A DNA stretch of 64,000 bases from Sorghum bicolor (lineage: Eukaryota > Streptophyta > Magnoliopsida > Poales > Poaceae): contig NC_012871.2 in the NCBI RefSeq assembly GCF_000003195.3, positions 11,271,997 to 11,335,996 of the forward strand. Direction: 5' to 3'. Of this stretch, positions 55,087 through 64,000 are shown one piece after another (position 1 is the stretch's first letter; the number at the start of each line of letters is the position of its first letter). The notes under the pieces were generated by a model. It saw only the letters and a list, made by a program, of their open reading frames with translations, searched no databases and was not told the origin of the DNA. A program made the translations under genes and the position numbers.

Positions 55087-58000
55087 ATGGCCGATCCGAG
55101 AGAACACGAAGAGGAAATGATGAACCTGATCTGCGGTCCCACTGAAGAAGTTTATCACGATGATCGCGAAGGCGACCAAAACCCTGAGGGAATCGATGAC
55201 TGCTCTCAGTATTTGGTCGACCCGAATGAGCAAGACAATGCTGGCCAGCAGGTCTGTAATATGGCAGTCTCCTTTGTTTTTACACATATAATTCGAAATA
55301 ATATCTTGTATTAAATTGTCTTTTTTCTTTCTACATAGCCCTCTGGCTCGACGACAACCACGGGGACCAGCCGGAGAGTACGAGGCCCAAAGAAGCCTAT
55401 GGAGGGCCGGTTAGTAATCTTAGAATTCGAGGAAGCAACAGGCAAGCCACTTGGACCCCATTCAAGGGCCTTCGTGAACCACTTAGGGTACCTTGTCCGG
55501 GATAGGATCCCAATCAGTGTCCGTGAATGGAAGGAGAACAAGAAACACCCATAAATCAGTTATGTCTCTATACGTGACAAGGAGCTACTCTGGGGTGATG
55601 TCTTGCAACATTTTACACTGGAGACAAACGATGAACAGTTGATGGAAAGAGTCCGAGACTGGTCTATGAAGAAGATGGCACCAATGTTCCAGGGCTATAA
55701 GAAGCGTCTATATCAAGACTACATCAAGAAAAACATGACTCCAGATTTCAACTCTCCGAACTATGCGAAGCTACGGCCGTTTTGGGACGACTTTGTACGG
55801 TTCAAGATGTCCGAAGAGGCTCAGGAACGGGTCAGAAAGAACCAAGAGAATGCCCGACGCAAGACCTACCACCACACGATGGGATCAGGTGGCTACCAAA
55901 CCGCAGTTCCTAAGTGGGAAAAAGCTGAAAAAGAGTTAATCGACAGGGGGTTGGTGCCCGAATCCCTCGAGTGGCCTGAGCGCGCGAAGCACTGGTTTTT
56001 CGCTCACGGAGGCTCACTGGACCTTGAGACCGGAAAGGTCGTGTATGGGGAACGCATCCAAGCTGTTGCGGAAAGATTCCATCAAGCCCGCTCCATCGCT
56101 AAAAGTGGAGAATGGCAGCCGAATAGAGATAAAGATGAATTGACATTCGCCTTGGGGAACCCTGAGCACGGTGGACGGACGAGAGGCTATGGCACCATGT
56201 CATGGGAACATGCCTTCCCTGCTGATAGGGAAACTTATAGAAGCCGCCAGAGAAAGAAGGAAGAGGACAGGGAACGGATACGCAGATTGGAGGAAGGACT
56301 CATAAAGACCCAAGAAGTGGCTCAACGGGCCCTTGAGCGGGAGCAAGCGCTGAAGGCCACAATGGATGAGAAAATCCAAAAGGCCGTGGAGGAAGCTGTA
56401 ACTTCCCGCCTCCAAAGCTTATCACAGCCACCGGCCGCTAACATCAGCCCTTGCTCAGCTCATCTAAAGAGCAGTTGTGCTTCTACGGAGGCGCCTGCGA
56501 GGCAAGTTGATGACGTAGGGCTGCGATTCCCGGTGGATGACGTCACCGCTCCGTTGACGTCTTGTGAGCTCCATATTCCGGAGGGCGATGGCACAGTAAA
56601 GGTGGCTACCGGTGTCGTATCTCCTATCGACCCCACCAAGACACCAACAATCCACTCTGTCCCAATACCAGCCGGATATGCTTGTGTCTCGGTGGATAGA
56701 GTGATCAGAGGCCGTGAAAATGTGCCTCTCGATATCGAAGGTGGTGATGGAGAGAAGACACTTGGTGAAGCAGAGAAGACATTCATATGTTGGAGGAAAC
56801 GGTACATCATTATTCCAGGGGTGCCGCCGCCACAACCGAACCCTAGCAGGTGCGGATTATTGTGGACGCTACTGCTTTTTCTATAATTATATAATGTATC
56901 AAATTACATTTAGTCATGTATACATATACCTTATTTGTTTTCTTCAAATCCAGGGCCTCCCCCCACCGAAGTCCGTCTGTCCATTCACCGCATGACCATA
57001 GTGCCGTGGGACACGACGACGACGACGACGTACAAGAGAAGGCCGCATCCCCACCACCGGCCGTCGCATCTCCTCCACGAAGGAATCCAACGCCGCCCGC
57101 GGTCGAATCTCCTCCACAACAACAAGCTCCACCTGCGCCACTGCCTCCGCCAATGCCGACGACAACGGCCGCCGCCTCATCGGCACCGGCTGGTGCTGCA
57201 TCGAGGAGGAAGATGTCGTCCGCCGAGACACAGAGATCACTCCAACCACCTGCGGCAAAGAGGAAAGCTTTGAACACGAAGATCCTGAAGACGACCAAGC
57301 TTCCATATGAGAAGACCGATGAGGAAGTGCTTGCTGCAAGCAAAGCGGAAGTCAAAGCATTCTTTGAAAAATGCAAAGCTGACAGAAAAGCAGAGCAAGA
57401 GCCGCCATACCTAATGTATCCTCGTTCAAAGCTACGTCAAGTGGTGCAGAAAATGACAGACGCGAACCGTGCTGCGAGTAAACAACCAGGGTCAACAATA
57501 TTAGACTACGACCGTACTGTCCTAAAGAAAATCAAGGCAGACAAAAGAAAACTCCAGCAAAAAGTTGCACAGCTCGGCGAACAAGCGCAACAATCAGTTC
57601 AGCCACTAGTGGTTGCGAATGAGTACGGTTCAAATGCCAACTTGCTGGCAATGACTATACCTGCAAATGTGGACTTAGATGAGCTCGGGAATTGGATGGA
57701 AGAAACTGGGCTGCCCCTAGAAGCACTTCTAGGGCGTACCGATGCGCCAATCCACGGAGGTGTCGATGAATATCAGAGTCGGTACATTTACGGCAGGAGT
57801 ATGTGCCACCCTGAGAAGGTACGAGGACTTGGTACGCAAATATACAAGCTGCACGAGTACTACTTGAGAGTCAGCTCAGTACATAAACAAGAAGAATTGA
57901 TTGCCGTCTGAGTCCGCGACCGACACTACTTCCGTGGAGAAGACGTCATATGGATAGATTTTAGTGAAGTACACCAACTTCTCCATATGAATGCTCTTGA

Positions 58001-59025
58001 CAAATCTCTCATGAGCTGCTACTGTCTGTAAGTGATTCTTCCTTTCAATCATTAATCCCATTATAGCATATGTATGTATTCGTAATAACTACGCTCACGA
58101 TGTGCAGACACATGATGAGAGAACAAATATTGAAAAAAGACAATCGAATTGGTTTCATCGATCCATATGTCGTGTACAAGGACACTAAAACTAAAGATCC
58201 ATTGAATCTGAAGCCTAAGGAAATGGAGAAGAACCTCCGGAGGTTCTTTTATAACCAAAGGCATACGGAGAAGATACTCTTCCCTTACAATATGGGGTAA
58301 GTGTTGTGTTATATCATGTCTTAGTTAATCTGGCATTAAGATATACATATATAAGTTGACTCTAAACAAATGCAGAGATCATTGGATACTTATTGAGATT
58401 AAGATCACGAAACAAAGAATACATGTGTGGGACTCAATGAAAAAAGACCTGGCACTCTATCAAGACATAATAGACATAATCCAGAGGTAAGTATATACCA
58501 TACTTTAAATATCGATGCGTGCTCCTTTACTTTATTATGCTAGCTATACCTAATCAACGAGCGTCTTATTGGGAAGGGCTTGGGCTTGGCTACAACAAAA
58601 ATATCGTACAGATCTTAATGTGTCACTTCCTCCTCCTGTTCTACTCCCTTGGGTGCCCACGCAGCCGTTTGGAACGAATCTATGTGGATACTATGTTTGT
58701 GAATTTATGCGGTGCACCCTATTTAAACCTGCTCAAAGTGTTCTAAAAGTAAGTAACATGCATGTGTATACAGTAAATTCATATCTTATTTATTTGTTGA
58801 AACTAAATAGATTTTATGTATATTAATATCTTTTCTAACTAATGCAAATGGAAGAAGTGGAATATGAAAGATAAAGTGTTCGAGTACACATTACTCCTTG
58901 GAGTCCAGGAGACGATCGCCGGATTTATCAACGATCATGTCATTCCAGAAGACGGCGAGTTCCACTTATACCCGCAGGGCTTCAAGCCCATTCCAAACAA
59001 GGACGAACACTTGTATGAGCTTTGA
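55087..59025 (+). pseudogene. CACTA second gene: Transposase_24-like + DUF8039-like + Ulp1 protease
   Basis: Exons with consistent phase: 55087-55251, 55339-56849, 56954-58027, 58108-58296, 58376-58486, 58577-58748 and ~58856-59025. Exon 2 has the conserved H-T-M-G-S-G-G-Y, W-P-E-R-A-K-H-W-F block, a coiled-coil helix, and I-P-A-G-Y-A-C-V-S-V-D of DUF8039-like proteins. Exon 3 is Pro-rich, then Lys-rich. The last exons form a C48 protease: His in D-H-W-I-L-I, Asp in H-V-W-D-S-M, Gln in T-Q-P-F-G, Cys in N-L-C-G-Y-Y. In-frame TAA at 55552 and TGA at 57909 interrupt it. Ulp1 enzymes remove SUMO-like tags, but the substrate in CACTA elements is not known. Confidence 0.88.
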
Positions 59026-59340
59026 GTGGGCGGGCAAACATTATGTAATCATTAACCGGTGGCAGCACACTTGATTATTACTTGTACATAATATTATTAT
59101 TGTAAATGTAATGTGTATGTACGTATGTGTATAGCTATATAATATATATAGATATATATATATATTATACGGATAATATATATGTAGTTTCATACTTTAT
59201 TTGAGTGCAATAATAATGACGCTCTCGTATAGGTGCAATGTATACGGATAATTGCGGCGTATACGATTAAATTGGAGAACATATACAATTGAAAACCAAA
59301 ATCAATAAAGAAATGAAAAGGAAAAAGAAAAAAAAAACAA
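59026..59340. other. 3' region of the second CACTA gene, TA-rich
   Basis: Contains (TA)n-rich stretches at 59130-59170 and A-rich sequence. No gene. Probably the transcript end before the right subterminal array. Confidence 0.5.
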
Positions 59341-59344
59341 AAAC

Positions 59345-59591
59345 AAAAAACACCTTTAGTCCCGGTTGGTAATATCAACCGGGACTAAAAGGGGTGGCGC
59401 CACGTCACTGCCTGGTGCCCCCTGTAGTCCCGGTTGGTGTTACCAACCGGGACAAAAGGTCCCCATTTAGTCCCGGGTCTGGGAGCCGGGACTAAAGGTT
59501 GGACTTTTAGTCCCGATCCCTTAGTCCCGGCTCGCCACCCGGGAATACAAGTGGTTTTCGACCGGGACTAAAGGCCTGTCCTGTACCAGTG
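59345..59591. repeat. Right subterminal TAGTCCCGG repeat array and terminus
   Basis: About nine TAGTCCCGG/CCGGGACTA copies occur, including the hairpin TCCCGGTTGGTAATATCAAC at 59361-59380 with its inverted partner, ending in the CCAGTG terminus. Organisation mirrors the left array. Confidence 0.9.
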
Positions 59592-60907
59592 ATTATTTCA
59601 GTTTCATTCCTCAGTAATATCATGATACAAGTTGTAAGACTATGCTCCTATGACGAAATAGCCCAATGCATAATGGTGGTTGTTAATTTGGTCTCGTGTT
59701 AAATAGCTATTGAAATGGTATTGGGATGTGCATGCTTTGGTCTAAATTAATACCTAGTGTAAATATATAATTCCACATGTTTGAATAGTTAAAGGTTACA
59801 AAATAAGTTGAAACTTTAGATGAATTTGTGTACATATGGTTATGTGTAGATGTTGAATGAAATGTTTTCTTCCTTGTGGTGTAGATGGAGAAACTATTGA
59901 CATTGCACCCTTGGTCTTGACTTTCAGTGAATACAAGAGGGCCCTTGTTATTTAGTACTCACCTAGCATTTGTTGGTGTTGTAGTGACCTGATTAAAAGA
60001 CAGGTTTATCCTTTATGTGGACAGAGGCTATATAGTGTGGATGTGGTTTTGCAAGGAGTTGTTATTGTTTGTTCATTAAACAGCTCCGACGTTAGAGATT
60101 GGTTTCAATTGTTGGTTATGTTGAATGGGAGGAGTATGTGTGAATCATTAGGGAGACTAGGGTGATGGTATTTTTCGCTTTTTCTCCCAGTCTAAATTAA
60201 TGTGGTTTTACAATATCATTCTCAGACCACTTTCACACTAATGCCATCTCACGAGCTTCAAGTTCCTCCTTTCTTATTACACTGCCTACATGGACTTGTA
60301 ACCACACCAATTGAATCACCCGGTGTGCATGCTGGGGGCTGGGGCCAGACCCATGTGGGTCTCTCCATCTCTGATGAGTGTCCAAGTTGCATCACCGCCG
60401 TATGCATCCTTCCAACCTCATTGGCAAGCCTTGTTCCAAACATTATACCACAAAGTAGACTCAGCTCAAAACCATCTCTGAGGCCTTGTGCTATAGTACA
60501 TAGCTAGTTACCTTTGCCCTGGCAGAGACATGCAAATGGAGAGGAAAGTAAGGCATTTTGGGTTCCTGATGTCTCTCAAGCCTGAGTGTCTTTATCGAGA
60601 AGATGGTCTTGCTGCATTTTGATTCACCATTTCATGGACAACATAATGTCTCCTACCAGAGTAGTATCTTGTCTATGTGCTCTCACCCAATGTGCCATGG
60701 CTTCGCTTGGCTAGTCACAACCTAACGATCCCATATGTAGTGCTTGTCACTATATATACTACTGGTGCTTGAGCTTTGTAGAAGTCATTTATAGGCATAC
60801 CTGACCTAGTAAGTCACAGAATTGAAGAGTGAATCACTACTAATTATTGAAAACTTAAGGCATGTGTTTGGCTCATGACCAAACACTGCCACAACATAGT
60901 TTAGGCA

Positions 60908-61509
60908 CAACACATATATTTTTCTCGAATACGTAGGAGTGCCATGTATATTATATTTAGGAGACCTCTGCAAGGGTGAGGAGATGAGAGACACCTTGTT
61001 CCCCAACTAAACAACATTAGTTTAACTCCTTCCTAATTAACACTAGTGGCTCATTTAAACTCAGCAATATTCCATCAAATATACAGATATTGCTGTGATT
61101 CTATGTCGCCCATATGCTGCTAAGATGATGATCGAGTTTTAGGCAATTTGCAACCAGACCATCCACAGTTTCATTTGTTCTCACCCACCTATCATCAAAG
61201 GTAATATCATCAGAGTGAGGATTAAGGTTTCAAGCCCACTTTGTGCAAGATTAGGTACCACTTGCTGACTTTCTTGAGTGAAGATGGACGAAACAGACAC
61301 GTGGTTAATTGTTTTTTGCACCTGATCACATGAAATGCAGCATTTGTGATGTGGTAACCCCCATTTGGCAAGACAATCTGCAGTATAGCATGTTTATGGG
61401 CCACCGAAAGCACAAAGAATTTTCACTTGCCATACACATAATTTTTCCAGATTCTCTTCCAATGTCTAAAATGGTGGCACCAATGAAGAATCTCTCATAT
61501 ATATGCTAG
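60908..61509 (-). mobile_element. LINE 3' end fragment with zf-RVT remnant (copy B)
   Basis: On the minus strand, a decayed zf-RVT region (about 61509-61220) is followed by an untranslated tail ending at TACGTATTCGAGAAAAATA (60908-60930). That tail resembles the CGTATTCGAGAAAA 3' ends of many grass LINEs. In copy A about 310 bp of this 3' part (B 60913-61225) are missing. Frameshifts are too many for coding. Confidence 0.6.
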
Positions 61510-61553
61510 TTTTACTTAATGCTTTCCATTGGAATATAAGCACCCATTGTGGA

Positions 61554-61588
61554 TAGGTAGGTAGGTAGGTAGGTAGGTAGGTAGGTAG
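61554..61588. repeat. (GGTA)n microsatellite, copy B
   Basis: Eight to nine uninterrupted GGTA units at the same place as the interrupted array at 14322. Confidence 0.95.
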
Positions 61589-62370
61589 ATTATTGATTGA
61601 TTATTGACTACAATAAAAGGTATTTTCATTGGCGGGTCTCTTAGATTAATAGATCGAGGTGGGTGGTCTATCTCCTCTACCAAATGTTGTCTATTAGTGG
61701 GTCATTTGTAGAGATGATCAGCCAGGCCGCCCTTGTAAACTAATTAACACAGACCAACCAGGATGTGTAGCCAGCACAACATATCCGAGAAGATGCCGCC
61801 AACCTTGAACTTCTGGTTTCCAGTAGGCGCCATGTTGCTAGCATGTGACAAGCCTTGGTACGGCTATATTTTGGTGCACTAGTTCCACCAAGCCAAACTC
61901 GTGCAGCAACTGTGACCTCAGGAGCTCAATTTTGATGTAGTAGTGATTGATTGATTTACCATTCCAATAATTATTTAACAATCAATTCTGATGAGTCCAA
62001 TAAAGGAGAAGATGCTTGGATAGTAAAGAGTGACAATTTTACTGTGCAATAATATATGGTTAACTTTTGAATTTATGCATATGGGAGTTGCTTGAATGCT
62101 TCCTGTCAGGCAACTACAGAGCCAAACAGTAACCTAGACCAAGTAGCACGTGCGTGTACATGGCAGATTTCTAGCATCGCAAGCGAACAGGCCCATTTGC
62201 CTACTGAGAATAAATATGCAACAGCTCTTTCACAAAATAAATTAAAGGAATAATATGTCAAGATTCTTTTGAGGCCAATATATACCACGGCACCTGTTCT
62301 TCGGAGTGAATCACATTACCATGCCACTCATAGACACCGTTTCTTGTGTAGCCACATCTTGAGTATTATG

Positions 62371-62918
62371 TGGAATATGAAGAATGCAAGGAGCTGATGA
62401 GGTAAAAATGAGAGGTATCGGGGAAAAAGATAGCACCAAATTTTAAGCTTTGTCAAAAATATCCGTGTGCAAGAAGCACTAGAATGCTCAGAAGCTCATC
62501 ATAAAACAGCTACAGAGCCTATAGTTATAGGTGATTGGCACATACTATGGACGGCCATGGACAGCTCGCCGTGGCAACGCTTGTGGCAATCACAAAGGGA
62601 CTCTCTTGTCCCTTTAATTTCTAGTCTGTATTCTAATTGGAGTTACATCTCATATGTGCCATGCACCTTCAGAAAGCTAATATATAACAAACTGCGATCC
62701 CATGTCAGAGTGTATGTCCGGTTGATTCTGAGCTCATCTCACCGGCCAGCGTCAGTAGCAGCTTTGATGTTAATTAGGCGCTGCATCCCTATGCTGTTTT
62801 CTCATTAGCAGCACCACTGCATAGTGCAAACTCTGTTGCCCATTGGCTGCATCCCTATTCCGTTGCCCATTGGGACTGTTTTCTCAATTCCTTTTTGCTT
62901 CTCAGCGCTTCCCCATTG
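62371..62918. other. Unique spacer right of segment B
   Basis: No match to the sequence right of segment A (33682 onward). A 113-codon frame at 62467-62808 is not recognised and is probably fortuitous. TTGCCCATTGG occurs twice at 62837 and 62862. Confidence 0.4.
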
Positions 62919-63166
62919 CTACCTCCGTATAAAAAAAAATCAATTCCTAGAATCATCTGAAGTTAAACTATCTTATGTTTAACCAACTTTATAGTAAAGA
63001 GCAGTATCATCTATGACACCAATAAATACATTAGAACAGTATATGTCATAAGGTACGTAGTGATATTTGGTGTCACTAATTTTATTGGTTTTCTTTATAA
63101 ATTTGGTCAAAGTTTTTTTTACTTAAGATAACTATACAAGTTGATTTATTTTAGGACGGAGGTAGT
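62919..63166. mobile_element. Stowaway-like MITE
   Basis: Inverted termini CTACCTCCGT (62919-62928) and ACGGAGGTAG end an AT-rich ~248-bp element whose arms partly pair internally (AACTATCTTA / AAGATAACTA). CTCCCTCCGT-type ends and flanking TA are typical of Stowaway (Tc1/mariner) MITEs. The right flank is TA, the left flank TG. Confidence 0.75.
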
Positions 63167-63439
63167 ATAATGGTAGGTTTCCATTCATAGTCCTTTTACA
63201 AAATGAAGCTTCTATAGTTTCTAAAACAAAGATTACAAAAAAAGGATTCTCCCACTCACACGCTTGTTGTATATATGCCAGCACATCTTAGCCTTTTAAA
63301 GTTTGATTGATCACAGCATCGAAGCTTGGTCCCATGTAAATTGGTGGCCAATATTTCTTTTTTGTCTGATTAATACTGTAATTATTTACTGAGTATATGT
63401 TATTGCCATGACCCGATCATGACATGTTGCTGAGCATAA

Positions 63440-64000
63440 TCATCATTGTCATCATACGCATTCAAATCTCATATAAAAAACAGTGCTGAAATCTGATTTC
63501 ATACTGCTGACTGTTGGTTTGACGGAGGGTCTGCCACCCACAGCGAAGGGTCTATCACTCCATCTGCACGGACTAACAAGAGTCCAGTCTCTGTCAGTAT
63601 AAAACTTATAGGTGACGAAGAGTCTGGCGCCAGAACCACCAGATGGTCCGTCAACCCATCCTATGCCGTGAACATGAGGTGTTACTTTAGGAGTATCCTT
63701 GGCCCACCTGTCATACCAGCTGTCCAGCTCACGAAAACCCAAACCCCAGAGCCACAGCAGCTCATCCATTCACTTTCACACTCCCTCTCTGTCTCTCTAG
63801 TTCATCACTCTCTCTCTCTCTACACTCTCCCACACCAAAGAAACAAGGAGAAGGAAGAGAAAGGAAAGGAAGGGAGATGGGAGGCTGCTGCAGCTGAAGA
63901 TGAAGATGGAGATCACCTAGAGGCAGCCATCCAGAAGAGGTAGGGATTAGAAGGGGAAGGAGACCTCTCACCATCACAATTTGGAGGAGTTAAACAATGG
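63440..64000 (+). promoter_or_regulatory. Putative promoter and 5' leader of a host gene beyond the window
   Basis: From 63775 the sequence turns into CTCTCT-rich tracts (a plant Y-patch/leader hallmark) and then purine-rich GAAGGAAGAGAAAGGAAAGG. A short upstream frame M-G-G-C-C-S-stop begins at 63877. The last bases AAACAATGG place an ATG in good context at 63997-63999. I cannot identify the gene because its coding region lies outside. Confidence 0.35.

Larger units (their letters stand above)
47857..59591 (+). mobile_element. Full-length two-gene CACTA transposon
   Basis: It starts CACTGCTAGAGAACAGACC and ends GGCCTGTCCTGTACCAGTG, imperfect inverted termini. It is flanked by ATT at 47854-47856 and 59592-59594, the 3-bp duplication of CACTA elements. 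Copy A has the unoccupied ACCACATTATGTCAG site at about 12677-12691. The 11,735-bp element contains subterminal TAGTCCCGG arrays at both ends, a TNP2-like transposase gene and a Transposase_24/DUF8039/Ulp1 gene on the same strand. Stops at 51427, 55552 and 57909 indicate it is no longer autonomous. Confidence 0.95.
39950..62370 (+). repeat. Segment B: right copy of the long direct duplication
   Basis: Collinear with segment A (908-15138) across X, Z, W, Y modules, the AGGCCT MITE, the GACAGA-type CACTA, the LINE remnant and the GGTA array. Apart from listed elements and fragments no gene is supported. Long blocks at 39950-41670, 41975-43300, 45650-47850 and 59600-60900 are noncoding. B ends near GTATTATGTGGAA at 62370, the point where A is broken by the CACTA terminus. 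Confidence 0.9.

Noticed and set aside
56843..57376. Long minus-strand frames opposite CACTA exon 3 (Gly/Ala-rich, Ser-rich)
   Set aside because: They are shadows of the Pro-rich plus-strand exon, which has matching exon phases and a homologous degenerate copy.
62467..62808. 113-codon plus-strand frame right of segment B
   Set aside because: No recognisable domain, promoter or splice context, and the composition is like flanking noncoding sequence. Not supported as a gene.

Overview
The window looks like a repeat-packed intergenic region of a panicoid grass chromosome. It holds CACTA transposons with TAGTCCCGG-type subterminal repeats, a Tat-lineage Ty3/gypsy element, a plant LINE and grass-type MITEs. 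Sorghum or another Andropogoneae is my best guess, by inference from these families. I see no intact ordinary host gene; only the last ~300 bases resemble the CT-rich leader of a host gene running off the right edge.

Backbone. Two long same-strand paralogous segments make up most of the window: segment A (about 908-15138) and segment B (about 39950-62370). By eye they are a few percent diverged. Each contains an older internal tandem duplication of noncoding modules. Later insertions separate the copies, and for most of them the partner copy shows the empty site: a 4.1 kb 5'-truncated LINE in A (7010-11142), a TG...CA insertion in A (4844-6538, 5-bp duplication), an 11.7 kb two-gene CACTA element in B (47857-59591, ATT duplication), and a CACTA complex at the right edge of A (15139-33681).

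Region by region. 1-907: a gypsy LTR piece and a Ulp1-protease fragment. 908-15138: segment A. 15139-33681: a degenerate, apparently chimeric CACTA complex whose second gene is split by a young, structurally complete Tat-type gypsy element (19282-31643; LTRs 690 bp with 5 differences; TCAAC duplications). 33682-35629: spacer with a strong foldback. 35630-39826: a non-autonomous CACTA carrying a piece of an ADP-ribosylation-factor gene. 39827-62370: segment B with the large CACTA. 62371-64000: spacer, a Stowaway-like MITE and the putative gene leader.

How the parts work. The gypsy element encodes Gag-protease and RT-RNase H-integrase on the minus strand, with a TAATG stop/start overlap. On the opposite strand it carries a spliced gene of at least five phase-consistent exons, encoding a plant-mobile-domain protein with a coiled-coil C-terminus, behind its own TATA box. 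A genomic LTR-initiated RNA and this gene would be complementary over about 3 kb. The CACTA in B has a TNP2-like transposase gene and a second gene fusing a Transposase_24-like region, a DUF8039-like region and a Ulp1-type cysteine protease. Three stop codons, each explicable by C-to-T change, disable it, although its termini and target duplication are intact.
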